Of a stretch of 7,093 nt of DNA, positions 1 to 6,596 are shown piece after piece. The stretch's first letter is position 1, and the number at the start of each line of letters is the position of its first letter. The notes under the pieces were generated by a model, which saw only the letters and a list, made by a program, of their open reading frames with translations, had not been told where the DNA came from and did no database searches. The stretch is from Candidatus Peribacter sp. UBA6535 (GTDB taxonomy: Bacteria; Patescibacteriota; Gracilibacteria; Peribacterales; Peribacteraceae), in contig DJKT01000054.1 of NCBI GenBank assembly GCA_002436205.1, positions 1 to 7,093 on the forward strand, given 5' to 3'. The translations under genes were made by a program, and so were the position numbers.

Positions 1-1
1 C

Positions 2-1534
2 TTAGCATTCAGAAATGAGCGGCATCTTCACCGTAGCACTTGTGATCTGTGTAAACGATCAATGATCACTTCATACAGCCCAAATAGAACATTCCCCGTG
101 TACTGTCAGGAGTGTTGGTGGGGTGATGGCTGGGACGAGCATTCATACGGTCGTCCATATGATTTTCAAAAACCATTTTTCGAGCAATACAAAGAGTTGC
201 AAGATGCTGTGCCGAGACTCAGTCTCATGAATCGTAATGCAGAAAACAGCGAGTACTGCAATTATGCAGCCAATAACAAAAATTGCTACTTGGCGATGGG
301 TGGCTCGTGGTTTAATGAAGACTGCTCGTATGTTAGATATACTTTTCGATCCCGCAGCTGTTCGGATTGTTTTGGAGTACAAAGAGGAGAGCTCTGCTAC
401 GAAATGATGTGGGGGAAAGACCTCTATGGATGCATCCACAGTGATGAATGTTTTGATTGTAGTGATTGTGCATTTTCGCTTAACTTACGTGGATGCAAAA
501 ACTGTATTCTTTGTAATAACCTACACAACAAAAGCTATTTCGTTAGAAATCAGGAGGTCTCACCAGAAGAGTTTAAGCGCATTCGTGACTCACTTGCATC
601 ATACGAACGCTATGGTGATCTAGAACGTGAATTCTCCGAATTACGAAAAACAGCAATTCATCCAGCTGCAGTGCATGTGAATTGTGAAAACTCAACGGGT
701 GAATATTTGCGAAATTGTACGAACGTTCAAAACGGTTTCATGGTTACAGATCTAGAAGACGGAAAGAATCTCTATATTACTGAGGAAAGCAAAGACTTTA
801 TGGATTGCTCCTGCGCAGGATTTAATGGTTGTGAGCTGTATTACGAGTGCCTCAATGCTGGAGATGGAGGTATGCAAAACGCACTGAGTTTTAATAACTG
901 GACATCTAGCAACATTTACTACTGTGACACCGCACAAATGTGCGAGAGTTGTTTTGGATGTAATGGTGTTCGTCACAAAAAGTACTGCATATTAAACAAG
1001 CAGTACTCCAAAGATGAGTATGAAGTACTTTTGCCAAAGATCATTGAGCATATGCAAAGTACAAATGAGTGGGGAGAATTTTTTCCAATCAGCCTTTCAC
1101 CGTTTCCGTACAATGAAACTCTTGCGCAGGACTATTTCCCAATAAATAAAGAGCACGCAGAACAACTCGGTTATTATTGGGAGGAAAATCCGCCCGAGGA
1201 TCTCCAGATGGAAAAAACCATCGATTCTATGTCCCTGCCGGACTCTATTGATGATATTCCTGAGGATGTTCTTAAGTGGGCAATTCGATGCCAAGAATCT
1301 GGCAAACTCTTTCGTATTCAAAAGTTAGAATATGATTTCTATCGTCTTGCACGTCTACCACTTCCAAGGCTCCATCCACAAATTCGTTACAGCAATCGTA
1401 TGACACGAAAAAACCCTCCGCGTCTTCACCTAGGAACATGTTCAAAATGTAAAAAATCCATCCAGACCTCGTATGACCCTCACCAGAAAGCAATCGTCTA
1501 TTGTGAGGAATGCTATTTAAAAGAGGTATACTAA
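2..1534 (+). CDS. Cys-rich multi-zinc-ribbon protein, paralog 1 (5' end cut by window edge)
   Basis: Function unknown; a CPR-type Cys-rich zinc-ribbon protein. The frame is open from base 2 with no stop, and the codons before the ATG at 62 read LAFRNERHLHRSTCDLC, matching residues just after the N-terminal ribbon of the downstream paralogs. The true start, about 50 codons earlier, is therefore outside the window and ATG 62 is an internal Met. About 33 Cys are visible. Order: an intact CxxC-17-CxxC ribbon (Cys codons 41-52 and 104-115); Cys-rich core block A (about 240-600); core block B (about 670-1030), ending in FGCNGVRHKKYCILN; an EWG-x-FFP segment (about 1068-1085); a degenerate ribbon keeping one Cys (1289) and a His (1373); and a terminal CxxC-17-CxxC ribbon (1439-1450, 1502-1513). 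No signal peptide or membrane segment is visible in the part present. It ends TAA, 4 nt before the next gene, so it is probably in the same operon. It is the only paralog with both CxxC pairs intact in the N-terminal second ribbon. Confidence 0.9.
   Translation, partial: LAFRNERHLHRSTCDLCKRSMITSYSPNRTFPVYCQECWWGDGWDEHSYGRPYDFQKPFFEQYKELQDAVPRLSLMNRNAENSEYCNYAANNKNCYLAMGGSWFNEDCSYVRYTFRSRSCSDCFGVQRGELCYEMMWGKDLYGCIHSDECFDCSDCAFSLNLRGCKNCILCNNLHNKSYFVRNQEVSPEEFKRIRDSLASYERYGDLEREFSELRKTAIHPAAVHVNCENSTGEYLRNCTNVQNGFMVTDLEDGKNLYITEESKDFMDCSCAGFNGCELYYECLNAGDGGMQNALSFNNWTSSNIYYCDTAQMCESCFGCNGVRHKKYCILNKQYSKDEYEVLLPKIIEHMQSTNEWGEFFPISLSPFPYNETLAQDYFPINKEHAEQLGYYWEENPPEDLQMEKTIDSMSLPDSIDDIPEDVLKWAIRCQESGKLFRIQKLEYDFYRLARLPLPRLHPQIRYSNRMTRKNPPRLHLGTCSKCKKSIQTSYDPHQKAIVYCEECYLKEVY
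41..115 (+). repeat. N-terminal zinc-ribbon copy in paralog 1
   Basis: Encodes CDLC, 17 residues including a TSYSP motif and a final VY, then CQEC. It matches 1439-1513 in length (25 codons) and in all four Cys positions. The match indicates that the N- and C-terminal ribbons of this family arose by duplication. Confidence 0.75.
1439..1513 (+). repeat. C-terminal zinc-ribbon copy in paralog 1
   Basis: Encodes CSKC, 17 residues including TSYDP and a final VY, then CEEC; same geometry as 41-115. This copy is intact in all four paralogs, unlike the N-terminal one. Confidence 0.75.
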
Positions 1535-1541
1535 GACTATG
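1522..1541 (+). promoter_or_regulatory. Candidate ribosome-binding site of paralog 2, inside the 3' end of paralog 1
   Basis: AGAGG at 1522-1526 lies within the Lys-Glu-Val codons of the preceding gene, 12 nt before ATG 1539. The spacing is longer than usual. No other purine-rich core lies nearer, so translation of paralog 2 may depend on this motif or on re-initiation after the TAA at 1532-1534. Confidence 0.4.
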
Positions 1542-3227
1542 AGTGAAGTCTGCCAAAAATGCAAAACCCCATTCTCCATCCAAGAGGATGAGAAAGTATT
1601 TATTGAGGATATGACTTTTTCTTTTGGTGAAGCCAAAATACACCCCGCTCTTCCTGTCTACTGTCCAGACTGCAGGATGCTTATTCGCACCTGCCACCGC
1701 AATGAACGCAACTTCTACAAATCAGTTTGCGGTAAAACGCGAAAGCCGCTGGTAACACTGTATCACCCTAAACCTCTTTGGGGTGAACCGTACGTTGTCT
1801 ATGAACAAGATGAGTGGCGAGCTGATGACTTTGATGCCGCTGTATATGGAACAGATTTTGATTTCTCTACTGGGTTCTTCGATCAGTTTGGCGCACTTCA
1901 TAAAGTCGTGCCGAGAATAAATTTGAATACTCTCGCAAACGAAAATTGCGACTTCACATCTGGTACGGGCTTCTGCAAAAACTGCTACTTGATAAATTCT
2001 TCAGAGAATTGTGAAGATTGCTACCATGGAAAGTTGATGCAGAAATGTAGTGATTCCGTGGATTGTAGCTACCTGTATGACTCCCAACTTTGTTATGAAT
2101 GTTTTTCTGTCTATAAGTCATATAACTGCAAGTACTTGTTGTTTTCTCAAAACTGTACCGACTGCTTTTTTTCTTCGAACCTCAACAGCTGTACAAATTG
2201 CTTCCTCTGTACCAATCTACATCAGAAGGAATACCATTTCGAGAATGCCCCCTTATCTAGGGAAGAATACGAGGCTAAAGTTGCAAAATTCCACGGATCA
2301 TATTCCAAGATTGAAGTTGCACGAAAGAAGCTACTTAAACTGCGTTCGTTGAGTCCTGTGCGATACGCAAACATCGTCAATTGTGAAAATTGCACTGGAG
2401 ACTACATAGAGAACTCGAAAAATTGTAATGACTGTTACGATGTAAACGGTAGTGAAGACTGTCGATATGTTCATGTTGGTGTAGAAATAAAAGATAACTA
2501 CGATTGCTCCAACATGTATCTGAAAGTAGAGCAATGTTATGAAACACTTGGTACTATCGAAGTCTACAACGCTGCCTATTGCCTGTTTGTATTCAACTCG
2601 AACGATCTTCTGTACTGTGAAAACTGCTTTAACTGTAGTAATTGCTTTGGATGCGTCGGACTTATGCGTAAAAAATACTGCATACTTAATAAGCAATACA
2701 CTGAAGGCGAGTATAACGCGCTTGTTCCAAAGATCATTGAGCATATGAAAAGTAATAAAGAGTGGGGTGTGTATTTCCCCTCTCAATACTCCCCTTTCGG
2801 CTACAACGAATCCCTTGCATACGAATATGTTCCATTAACGAAGGAAGATGCACTCTCTAAAGGATTTTATTGGAGAGATGATATCGACCAAATGCCAAAA
2901 GTAGAAAAAACCATTCCTGCTAGCGGCATTCCGGATTTCATTGATGATGTCCCAGACGACATACTTAATTGGGCAATAACCTGTGAGCTCAGTAAGCGCC
3001 CGTTCCAACTTATAAAGCAAGAGCTCGACTTTTATCGAAGTCACAATCTGCCAGTTCCACACCTTCATCCTGATGAGCGCCATAAACGCAGGATGGAGCT
3101 AAGAAATCCTCGCAGGATATACGCTAGAGAATGCGCTAAATGTAGGGCTAAGGTCGAATCTACGTATTCGGCTGATAAGCCGGAAATCGTGTATTGTGAG
3201 AAGTGTTACCTCAATGAGGTATACTAG
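1539..3227 (+). CDS. Cys-rich multi-zinc-ribbon protein, paralog 2 (562 aa)
   Basis: Function unknown; paralog of the flanking genes, with about 40 Cys (7%). The N-terminal zinc ribbon has C5/C8 and C42/C45, the last followed by Arg, like small treble-clef zf-trcl ribbons. The second N-terminal module (about 62-95) has lost most Cys and carries a short Pro/Trp insertion. Core block A (about 130-245) has repeated NCxxC steps about 20 residues apart. Core block B (about 283-392) includes GDYIENSKNCNDCYDV and ends FGCVGLMRKKYCILNKQY. Then follow EWG-x-YFP, SPFGYNES, a VPDDILNWAITC segment, a degenerate ribbon with HPDER in place of CPxCR, and an intact terminal ribbon C532/C535/C553/C556. No signal peptide or transmembrane helix is visible, so it is probably cytoplasmic. 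ATG 1539 is chosen because it puts the first CxxC at residue 5, as in paralogs 3 and 4. It follows paralog 1 by 4 nt. Metal binding is inferred from Cys spacing; any biochemical role is unknown. Confidence 0.93.
   Translation: MSEVCQKCKTPFSIQEDEKVFIEDMTFSFGEAKIHPALPVYCPDCRMLIRTCHRNERNFYKSVCGKTRKPLVTLYHPKPLWGEPYVVYEQDEWRADDFDAAVYGTDFDFSTGFFDQFGALHKVVPRINLNTLANENCDFTSGTGFCKNCYLINSSENCEDCYHGKLMQKCSDSVDCSYLYDSQLCYECFSVYKSYNCKYLLFSQNCTDCFFSSNLNSCTNCFLCTNLHQKEYHFENAPLSREEYEAKVAKFHGSYSKIEVARKKLLKLRSLSPVRYANIVNCENCTGDYIENSKNCNDCYDVNGSEDCRYVHVGVEIKDNYDCSNMYLKVEQCYETLGTIEVYNAAYCLFVFNSNDLLYCENCFNCSNCFGCVGLMRKKYCILNKQYTEGEYNALVPKIIEHMKSNKEWGVYFPSQYSPFGYNESLAYEYVPLTKEDALSKGFYWRDDIDQMPKVEKTIPASGIPDFIDDVPDDILNWAITCELSKRPFQLIKQELDFYRSHNLPVPHLHPDERHKRRMELRNPRRIYARECAKCRAKVESTYSADKPEIVYCEKCYLNEVY
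2187..2270 (+). repeat. Internal repeat in paralog 2, end of core block A
   Basis: Encodes SCTNCFLCTNLHQKEYHFEN plus a REEY helix. It aligns without gaps over 28 codons to 2631-2714 (offset 444 bp). The Gly of FGC is replaced by Leu and the Cys of YCILN by His, so copy A is the more diverged. Confidence 0.75.
2631..2714 (+). repeat. Internal repeat in paralog 2, end of core block B
   Basis: Encodes NCSNCFGCVGLMRKKYCILN plus a GEY segment, the counterpart of 2187-2270. It keeps the full NCxxC-FGC-YCILN pattern. Confidence 0.75.
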
Positions 3228-3264
3228 GAGACCGATGCCCAAAACGTGTACGCAATGCTTGGCG
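3126..3264 (+). repeat. Inter-gene direct repeat, copy 1 (3' end of paralog 2 to 5' end of paralog 3)
   Basis: This 139-nt segment aligns without gaps to 4786-4924, offset 1660 bp. By hand count about 116 of 139 bases match. The first 26 bases (3126-3151) are identical, and the next 12 differ at one base. It spans the terminal zinc ribbon codons, stop, 7-nt gap and first CxxC codons of the next gene, so it marks the tandem duplication unit. Confidence 0.85.
3215..3237 (+). promoter_or_regulatory. Candidate ribosome-binding site of paralog 3, overlapping the stop of paralog 2
   Basis: AGGAG at 3226-3230 overlaps the TAG stop (3225-3227) and sits 4 nt before ATG 3235. A second TGAGGT (3215-3220) lies in the Glu-Val codons of paralog 2, 14 nt before the ATG. 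The AGGAG core supports 3235, rather than 3196, as the start and suggests translational coupling. Confidence 0.5.
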
Positions 3265-4887
3265 CAGTTTGAAGTTACAAATGAAGATCTTACATTTCTT
3301 GAGAAGGTTTCTCCCGTATTTAACGGAAAGAAATATATTGTTCCTCCACCAACACTCTGTCCCAATTGTCGCGTGCAGAGGAGGCTTGCTATTCGCAATG
3401 AACGCAAACTTTACAGGACCCAGTCTTCGTTAAGTGGCGGCCCTATTATTTCACTGTACTCACCGGACAAACCTTATATTGTCTATTCACAAAATGAATG
3501 GTGGAGTGACAGTTGGGATGCCATGGAATTTAGGCAGGAATTTGACTTCTCGAGATCATTCTTCGATCAGTTCAGGGAACTAGCTGACAAAGTACCAAGA
3601 CTTCCTCTCTATAACATCCAAGAAGAAAACGCGGACATGTGTAACTTCTCAGGATACAACAAAGATTGTTATTTGATTTTCGGTAGCGACCACAATCAAA
3701 ATTGTTACTACGACCACTGGATATTTGACTGCAAGGACACTCTTGATTCCTCTTTTTGCTATAATTCAGAGCTCTTATGGGACTGTGTAGACTGCGTACA
3801 TTGCTACGAATGTCAAAGTTGCCAAGACTGTGAAACATCAAAAAACTGCATATCTTGTTTTGATGTTAAGGGGTGTGAATATTGCTTTGGTTGCGTAGGG
3901 CTCCGACAAAAGAAGTACCATATATTTAATGAACCGATAGAACCGAGTGAATATGAAGAAGCTTTGGCAAACGCAAAGTTGGATAACAGCAAGCTGCAAG
4001 CACTTAATGCTTCAATCCCAATACGAAACATACATGCGATTAATTCAGAAAACTACAGTGGTGATTTTATTGTGAATAGTAAGAATGTTTTTCGATCGTT
4101 TGATGTTCGTAATAGTGAAGGCATTCGTCATTCACATGACATTTTTGATAACGCTAAGGATTGTATGGACTGTGCATTTACTGGAAACGCACAAGTCTGT
4201 TACGAGTCATACGAAGCCAAGGGTTTTGATGTACATTTTTGTAATCGAGTATGGCCTTGTACTTCTTCATTCTATTTGGATAACTGTGATAACTGCTCTC
4301 ACTGTTTTGGGTGCTGTGGCATACGAAGAAAGGAATATTGCATACTTAATACGCAATACACAAAAGAGGAATATGAAGAGCTCGTGCCAAAGATCATTGA
4401 TCACATGAGCAACACAGCCGAGTGGGGAGAATTCTACCCAGCGTCACATTCACCTTTTGGATACAACGAAACATCCGCTATGGATTACTTTCCCCTCGCA
4501 AAAGAAGAAGCCCTTGCAAAGGGATTCCGGTGGCATGAAGGAGAAGAAGGCATTCCTGATGCTGAAAAGACTATTCGTTCAGATACGTTGCCCGATTCAA
4601 TTAACAATGTTCCAGATGACATTCTCAATTGGGCTATAGTATGCAGTGCTACTTGTAGGCCCTTCAGAGTTATCAAACAGGAGCTTGATTTTTTCAGGCA
4701 GCATAATATTTCAATCCCTCATTTCCATCCGGATGAACGCCATCAAAATCGACTGAAGCGAAGAAATCCACGGAGCCTCTATACCAGAGAATGCGCTAAA
4801 TGTAGGGCTAAAGTCGAATCTACCTATGCACCTGATAAACCGAAAATCGTCTATTGTGAGCAATGTTATTTAGCTGAGGTATACTAG
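3235..4887 (+). CDS. Cys-rich multi-zinc-ribbon protein, paralog 3 (550 aa)
   Basis: Function unknown; about 37 Cys. The start is set at ATG 3235, although an in-frame ATG exists at 3196: the later start gives MPKTCTQC, matching MPKPCTQC of paralog 4, leaves the same 7-nt gap to the preceding gene, and has AGGAG just upstream. The 13 extra residues of the longer form would overlap paralog 2 and match nothing. Domains: zinc ribbon C5/C8/C42/C45; a second N-terminal module with no Cys left (IISLYSPDKPYIVY); core A (about 128-243), whose CVDCVHCYECQSCQDC run is the densest Cys stretch in the window; core B (about 262-384), ending FGCCGIRRKEYCILN; EWG-x-FYP; a degenerate ribbon with HPDER; and a terminal ribbon C520/C523/C541/C544. 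The two core ends align without gaps over 99 nt. Its N-terminus is closest to paralog 4 and its C-terminus to paralog 2, a mosaic pattern. No secretion signal is visible. Confidence 0.93.
   Translation: MPKTCTQCLAQFEVTNEDLTFLEKVSPVFNGKKYIVPPPTLCPNCRVQRRLAIRNERKLYRTQSSLSGGPIISLYSPDKPYIVYSQNEWWSDSWDAMEFRQEFDFSRSFFDQFRELADKVPRLPLYNIQEENADMCNFSGYNKDCYLIFGSDHNQNCYYDHWIFDCKDTLDSSFCYNSELLWDCVDCVHCYECQSCQDCETSKNCISCFDVKGCEYCFGCVGLRQKKYHIFNEPIEPSEYEEALANAKLDNSKLQALNASIPIRNIHAINSENYSGDFIVNSKNVFRSFDVRNSEGIRHSHDIFDNAKDCMDCAFTGNAQVCYESYEAKGFDVHFCNRVWPCTSSFYLDNCDNCSHCFGCCGIRRKEYCILNTQYTKEEYEELVPKIIDHMSNTAEWGEFYPASHSPFGYNETSAMDYFPLAKEEALAKGFRWHEGEEGIPDAEKTIRSDTLPDSINNVPDDILNWAIVCSATCRPFRVIKQELDFFRQHNISIPHFHPDERHQNRLKRRNPRSLYTRECAKCRAKVESTYAPDKPKIVYCEQCYLAEVY
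3868..3966 (+). repeat. Internal repeat in paralog 3, end of core block A
   Basis: Encodes EYCFGCVGLRQKKYHIFN followed by a short EYEEAL helix. It aligns without gaps over 33 codons to 4288-4386 in the same gene, offset 420 bp, showing that the Cys-rich core is internally duplicated. Equivalent pairs occur in all four paralogs. Confidence 0.8.
4288..4386 (+). repeat. Internal repeat in paralog 3, end of core block B
   Basis: Encodes SHCFGCCGIRRKEYCILN followed by EYEELV, the counterpart of 3868-3966. Across paralogs the B copy is the better conserved: its CILN-x-QY motif is kept in paralogs 1-3 and is CIFN-x-QY in paralog 4. Confidence 0.8.
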
Positions 4888-4924
4888 AAAACCAATGCCC
4901 AAACCCTGTACACAATGTTCGGCG
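4786..4924 (+). repeat. Inter-gene direct repeat, copy 2 (3' end of paralog 3 to 5' end of paralog 4)
   Basis: Second copy of the 3126-3264 segment at a constant 1660-bp offset. The differences are mostly in the gap's purines, at third codon positions, and in the variable residues before the terminal Glu-Val-Tyr. The junction of paralogs 1 and 2 (about 1514-1545) shares only the GAGGTATACTA core. Confidence 0.85.
4875..4897 (+). promoter_or_regulatory. Candidate ribosome-binding site of paralog 4, inside the 3' end of paralog 3
   Basis: TGAGGT at 4875-4880 lies in the Glu-Val codons of paralog 3, 14 nt before ATG 4895. The nearer AGGAG seen at the previous junction is here AGAAA, so this junction has lost the close Shine-Dalgarno core. 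Initiation may rely on the distant GAGG or on coupling to the TAG at 4885-4887. Confidence 0.35.
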
Positions 4925-6586
4925 GAATTTGCAGTAACTGATGAGGATCGTGCCTTACTGGACAAGATGACTCCAGCATTTAATGGAAAAGGGTTTCCCA
5001 TTCCTGATCCTTTGCTATGTTTTGATTGCCGACTTGGCAGGCGCTTGGCTTTCTATAACTGCCGCTCTCTCTACAAGAGAACCTGTGACTATTCACACAA
5101 ACCGATCATATCTATTTATACACCTGACAAGCCATTCACTGTATACGAAAAAAATATCTGGTATTCCGATAGCTGGGATCCGATGGATTACGGAAGAGAT
5201 TTTGACTTCTCTCGGCCTTTCTTTGAACAGTTTCGTGAGCTCATGGAAACAGTCCCTCAGCTCAGCCGCGGTGTTGTTGGAGAGAACGAAAACAGTGAAT
5301 ACACCAATGACAACTATAAGTTGAAAAACTGTTACCTGGTCTTTGATGGTGAACAAGGTGAATCCTGCAGCTACGGGAACACGTTTGGAATGGTACGAGA
5401 CTGTATGGATTTCCTCGGCCTCATGCAATGTGAGCTTTGCTACGAATGTACAGCCTGCTCTGGGAGCTATAATCTCAAATATTCCCGGTACTGTAGTAAT
5501 TGCAGTGATAGTTGGTTCTTGCGCAACTGTGGGGGTTGCAAGAATTGCTTTGGCTGTGCAAATCTAAGACAAAAGCAATACTGCATATTCAATGAACAAA
5601 AAACCAAAGAGGAATATCTAGAATTCATGAAAAGCTTTGACTCCAGTAAACACTCCGTAATACAAGCTATGCTCAAAAAGACCGAGAACTTCTTTTTACC
5701 GCAACCGGTAAAATACCTTCAGGGTGAAAAGAATATTGATTGCGTCGGTGACTCACTCTTAAACTGCAAGAATGCTTATATGTGTTTTGAAGGAACTCAT
5801 CTTCAAGACTGTCGCTACTGTACTGGATGTTTAATGGGTGGAAAGGATAACTGTGACGTTCATATTTGGGGAAACAACATGGAACTATGTTACAACTGCT
5901 GTGTTGTAGGAGACCAATCACAAAATGTGATAGCGGGTTACTACATTACACAAGGGGTCAGTAATGTGTACTACTCAACGTTCTGCAGTCGCAACAGTTC
6001 TGACCTATTTGGATGTATTGGGCTTAGGCAAAAACATCACTGTATTTTTAATAAGCAGTACACAAAAGAAGAGTACGAAGAGCTTGCAGGAAGAATAGCC
6101 GCTCATATGATTGAAACTGGAGAGTGGGGGCAATTTTTTCCTCCAGAAATATCCGCATTTGCGTATAACGAGACCAAAGCTCAAGAATATTTCCCACTAA
6201 GCAAGGAAGAAGTCCTAAAACGCGGTTGGCAGTGGTCAGACTTTGAGCCAGTAGTAGAAGCAGAAAAATCAATACCATCATCTCAACTACCTGATGACTC
6301 AGAACGTATTCCTGATGATGTACTTAATTGGGCAATTACCTGTGAGAAAACTGGCAAACTGTACAAATTAAACGCAAAGGAACTCGCATTTTACCGAGAG
6401 CACCGGCTCCCGATACCAAGGCGACACCCGGATCAACGCCACAATGATCGTATGGCACTCAAAAATCCCTTTGTTGTGTACGATCGAGACTGCCTAAAAT
6501 GCAACAAAAGCGTCCAGACCACTCATAGCCCTGAAATGGACAAACCAGTTTACTGTGAGAAGTGCTACCAAGAGGACGTATACTGA
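4895..6586 (+). CDS. Cys-rich multi-zinc-ribbon protein, paralog 4 (563 aa)
   Basis: Function unknown; about 38 Cys. The zinc ribbon has C5/C8/C42/C45. In the second N-terminal module only C64 of its usual four Cys remains. A conserved aromatic/acidic linker follows (WDPMDYGRDFDFSRPFFEQF, about 94-113). Core A (about 131-243) ends CKNCFGCANLRQKQYCIFN. Core B (about 280-397) is Cys-poorer near its end (SSDLFGCIGLRQKHHCIFN, without the preceding NCxxC). Then come EWG-x-FFP (about 409), PDDVLNWAITC with C483, HPDQRH with H511 replacing the CPxCR of a normal ribbon, and a terminal ribbon C533/C536/C554/C557 ending EDVY. It stops with TGA where the others have TAA or TAG, which shows TGA is a stop here. 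It starts 7 nt after paralog 3 and is the last of the array. It is more diverged from paralog 3 at its C-terminus than paralogs 2 and 3 are from each other. Confidence 0.93.
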   Translation: MPKPCTQCSAEFAVTDEDRALLDKMTPAFNGKGFPIPDPLLCFDCRLGRRLAFYNCRSLYKRTCDYSHKPIISIYTPDKPFTVYEKNIWYSDSWDPMDYGRDFDFSRPFFEQFRELMETVPQLSRGVVGENENSEYTNDNYKLKNCYLVFDGEQGESCSYGNTFGMVRDCMDFLGLMQCELCYECTACSGSYNLKYSRYCSNCSDSWFLRNCGGCKNCFGCANLRQKQYCIFNEQKTKEEYLEFMKSFDSSKHSVIQAMLKKTENFFLPQPVKYLQGEKNIDCVGDSLLNCKNAYMCFEGTHLQDCRYCTGCLMGGKDNCDVHIWGNNMELCYNCCVVGDQSQNVIAGYYITQGVSNVYYSTFCSRNSSDLFGCIGLRQKHHCIFNKQYTKEEYEELAGRIAAHMIETGEWGQFFPPEISAFAYNETKAQEYFPLSKEEVLKRGWQWSDFEPVVEAEKSIPSSQLPDDSERIPDDVLNWAITCEKTGKLYKLNAKELAFYREHRLPIPRRHPDQRHNDRMALKNPFVVYDRDCLKCNKSVQTTHSPEMDKPVYCEKCYQEDVY

Positions 6587-6596
6587 GTTTAAATCA

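Noticed and set aside
1272..1697. Minus-strand open frame of 141 codons across the paralog 1/2 junction
   Set aside because: It lies antisense to two well-supported homologous genes and has no recognisable motif; the frame is a by-product of their codon use.
2331..2786. Minus-strand open frame of 151 codons inside paralog 2
   Set aside because: Antisense to the conserved core block B; its hydrophobic, Val/Thr-rich composition is what reverse-complemented Asn/Cys/Tyr codons give.
3196..3234. Upstream in-frame ATG giving paralog 3 a 13-residue extension
   Set aside because: It overlaps the end of paralog 2, the extra residues match no paralog, and ATG 3235 gives the same MPK-x-CTQC start and 7-nt gap as paralog 4.
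2..6586. Array read as a CRISPR or short tandem repeat locus because of its repeated Cys codons
   Set aside because: The repetition is at protein level within long open frames; there are no regularly spaced identical repeats with unique spacers.
6584..6586. TGA recoded as Gly (Gracilibacteria/SR1 code)
   Set aside because: The TGA falls exactly where the paralogs have TAA or TAG after the terminal Val-Tyr, and no in-frame TGA occurs inside any of the genes.
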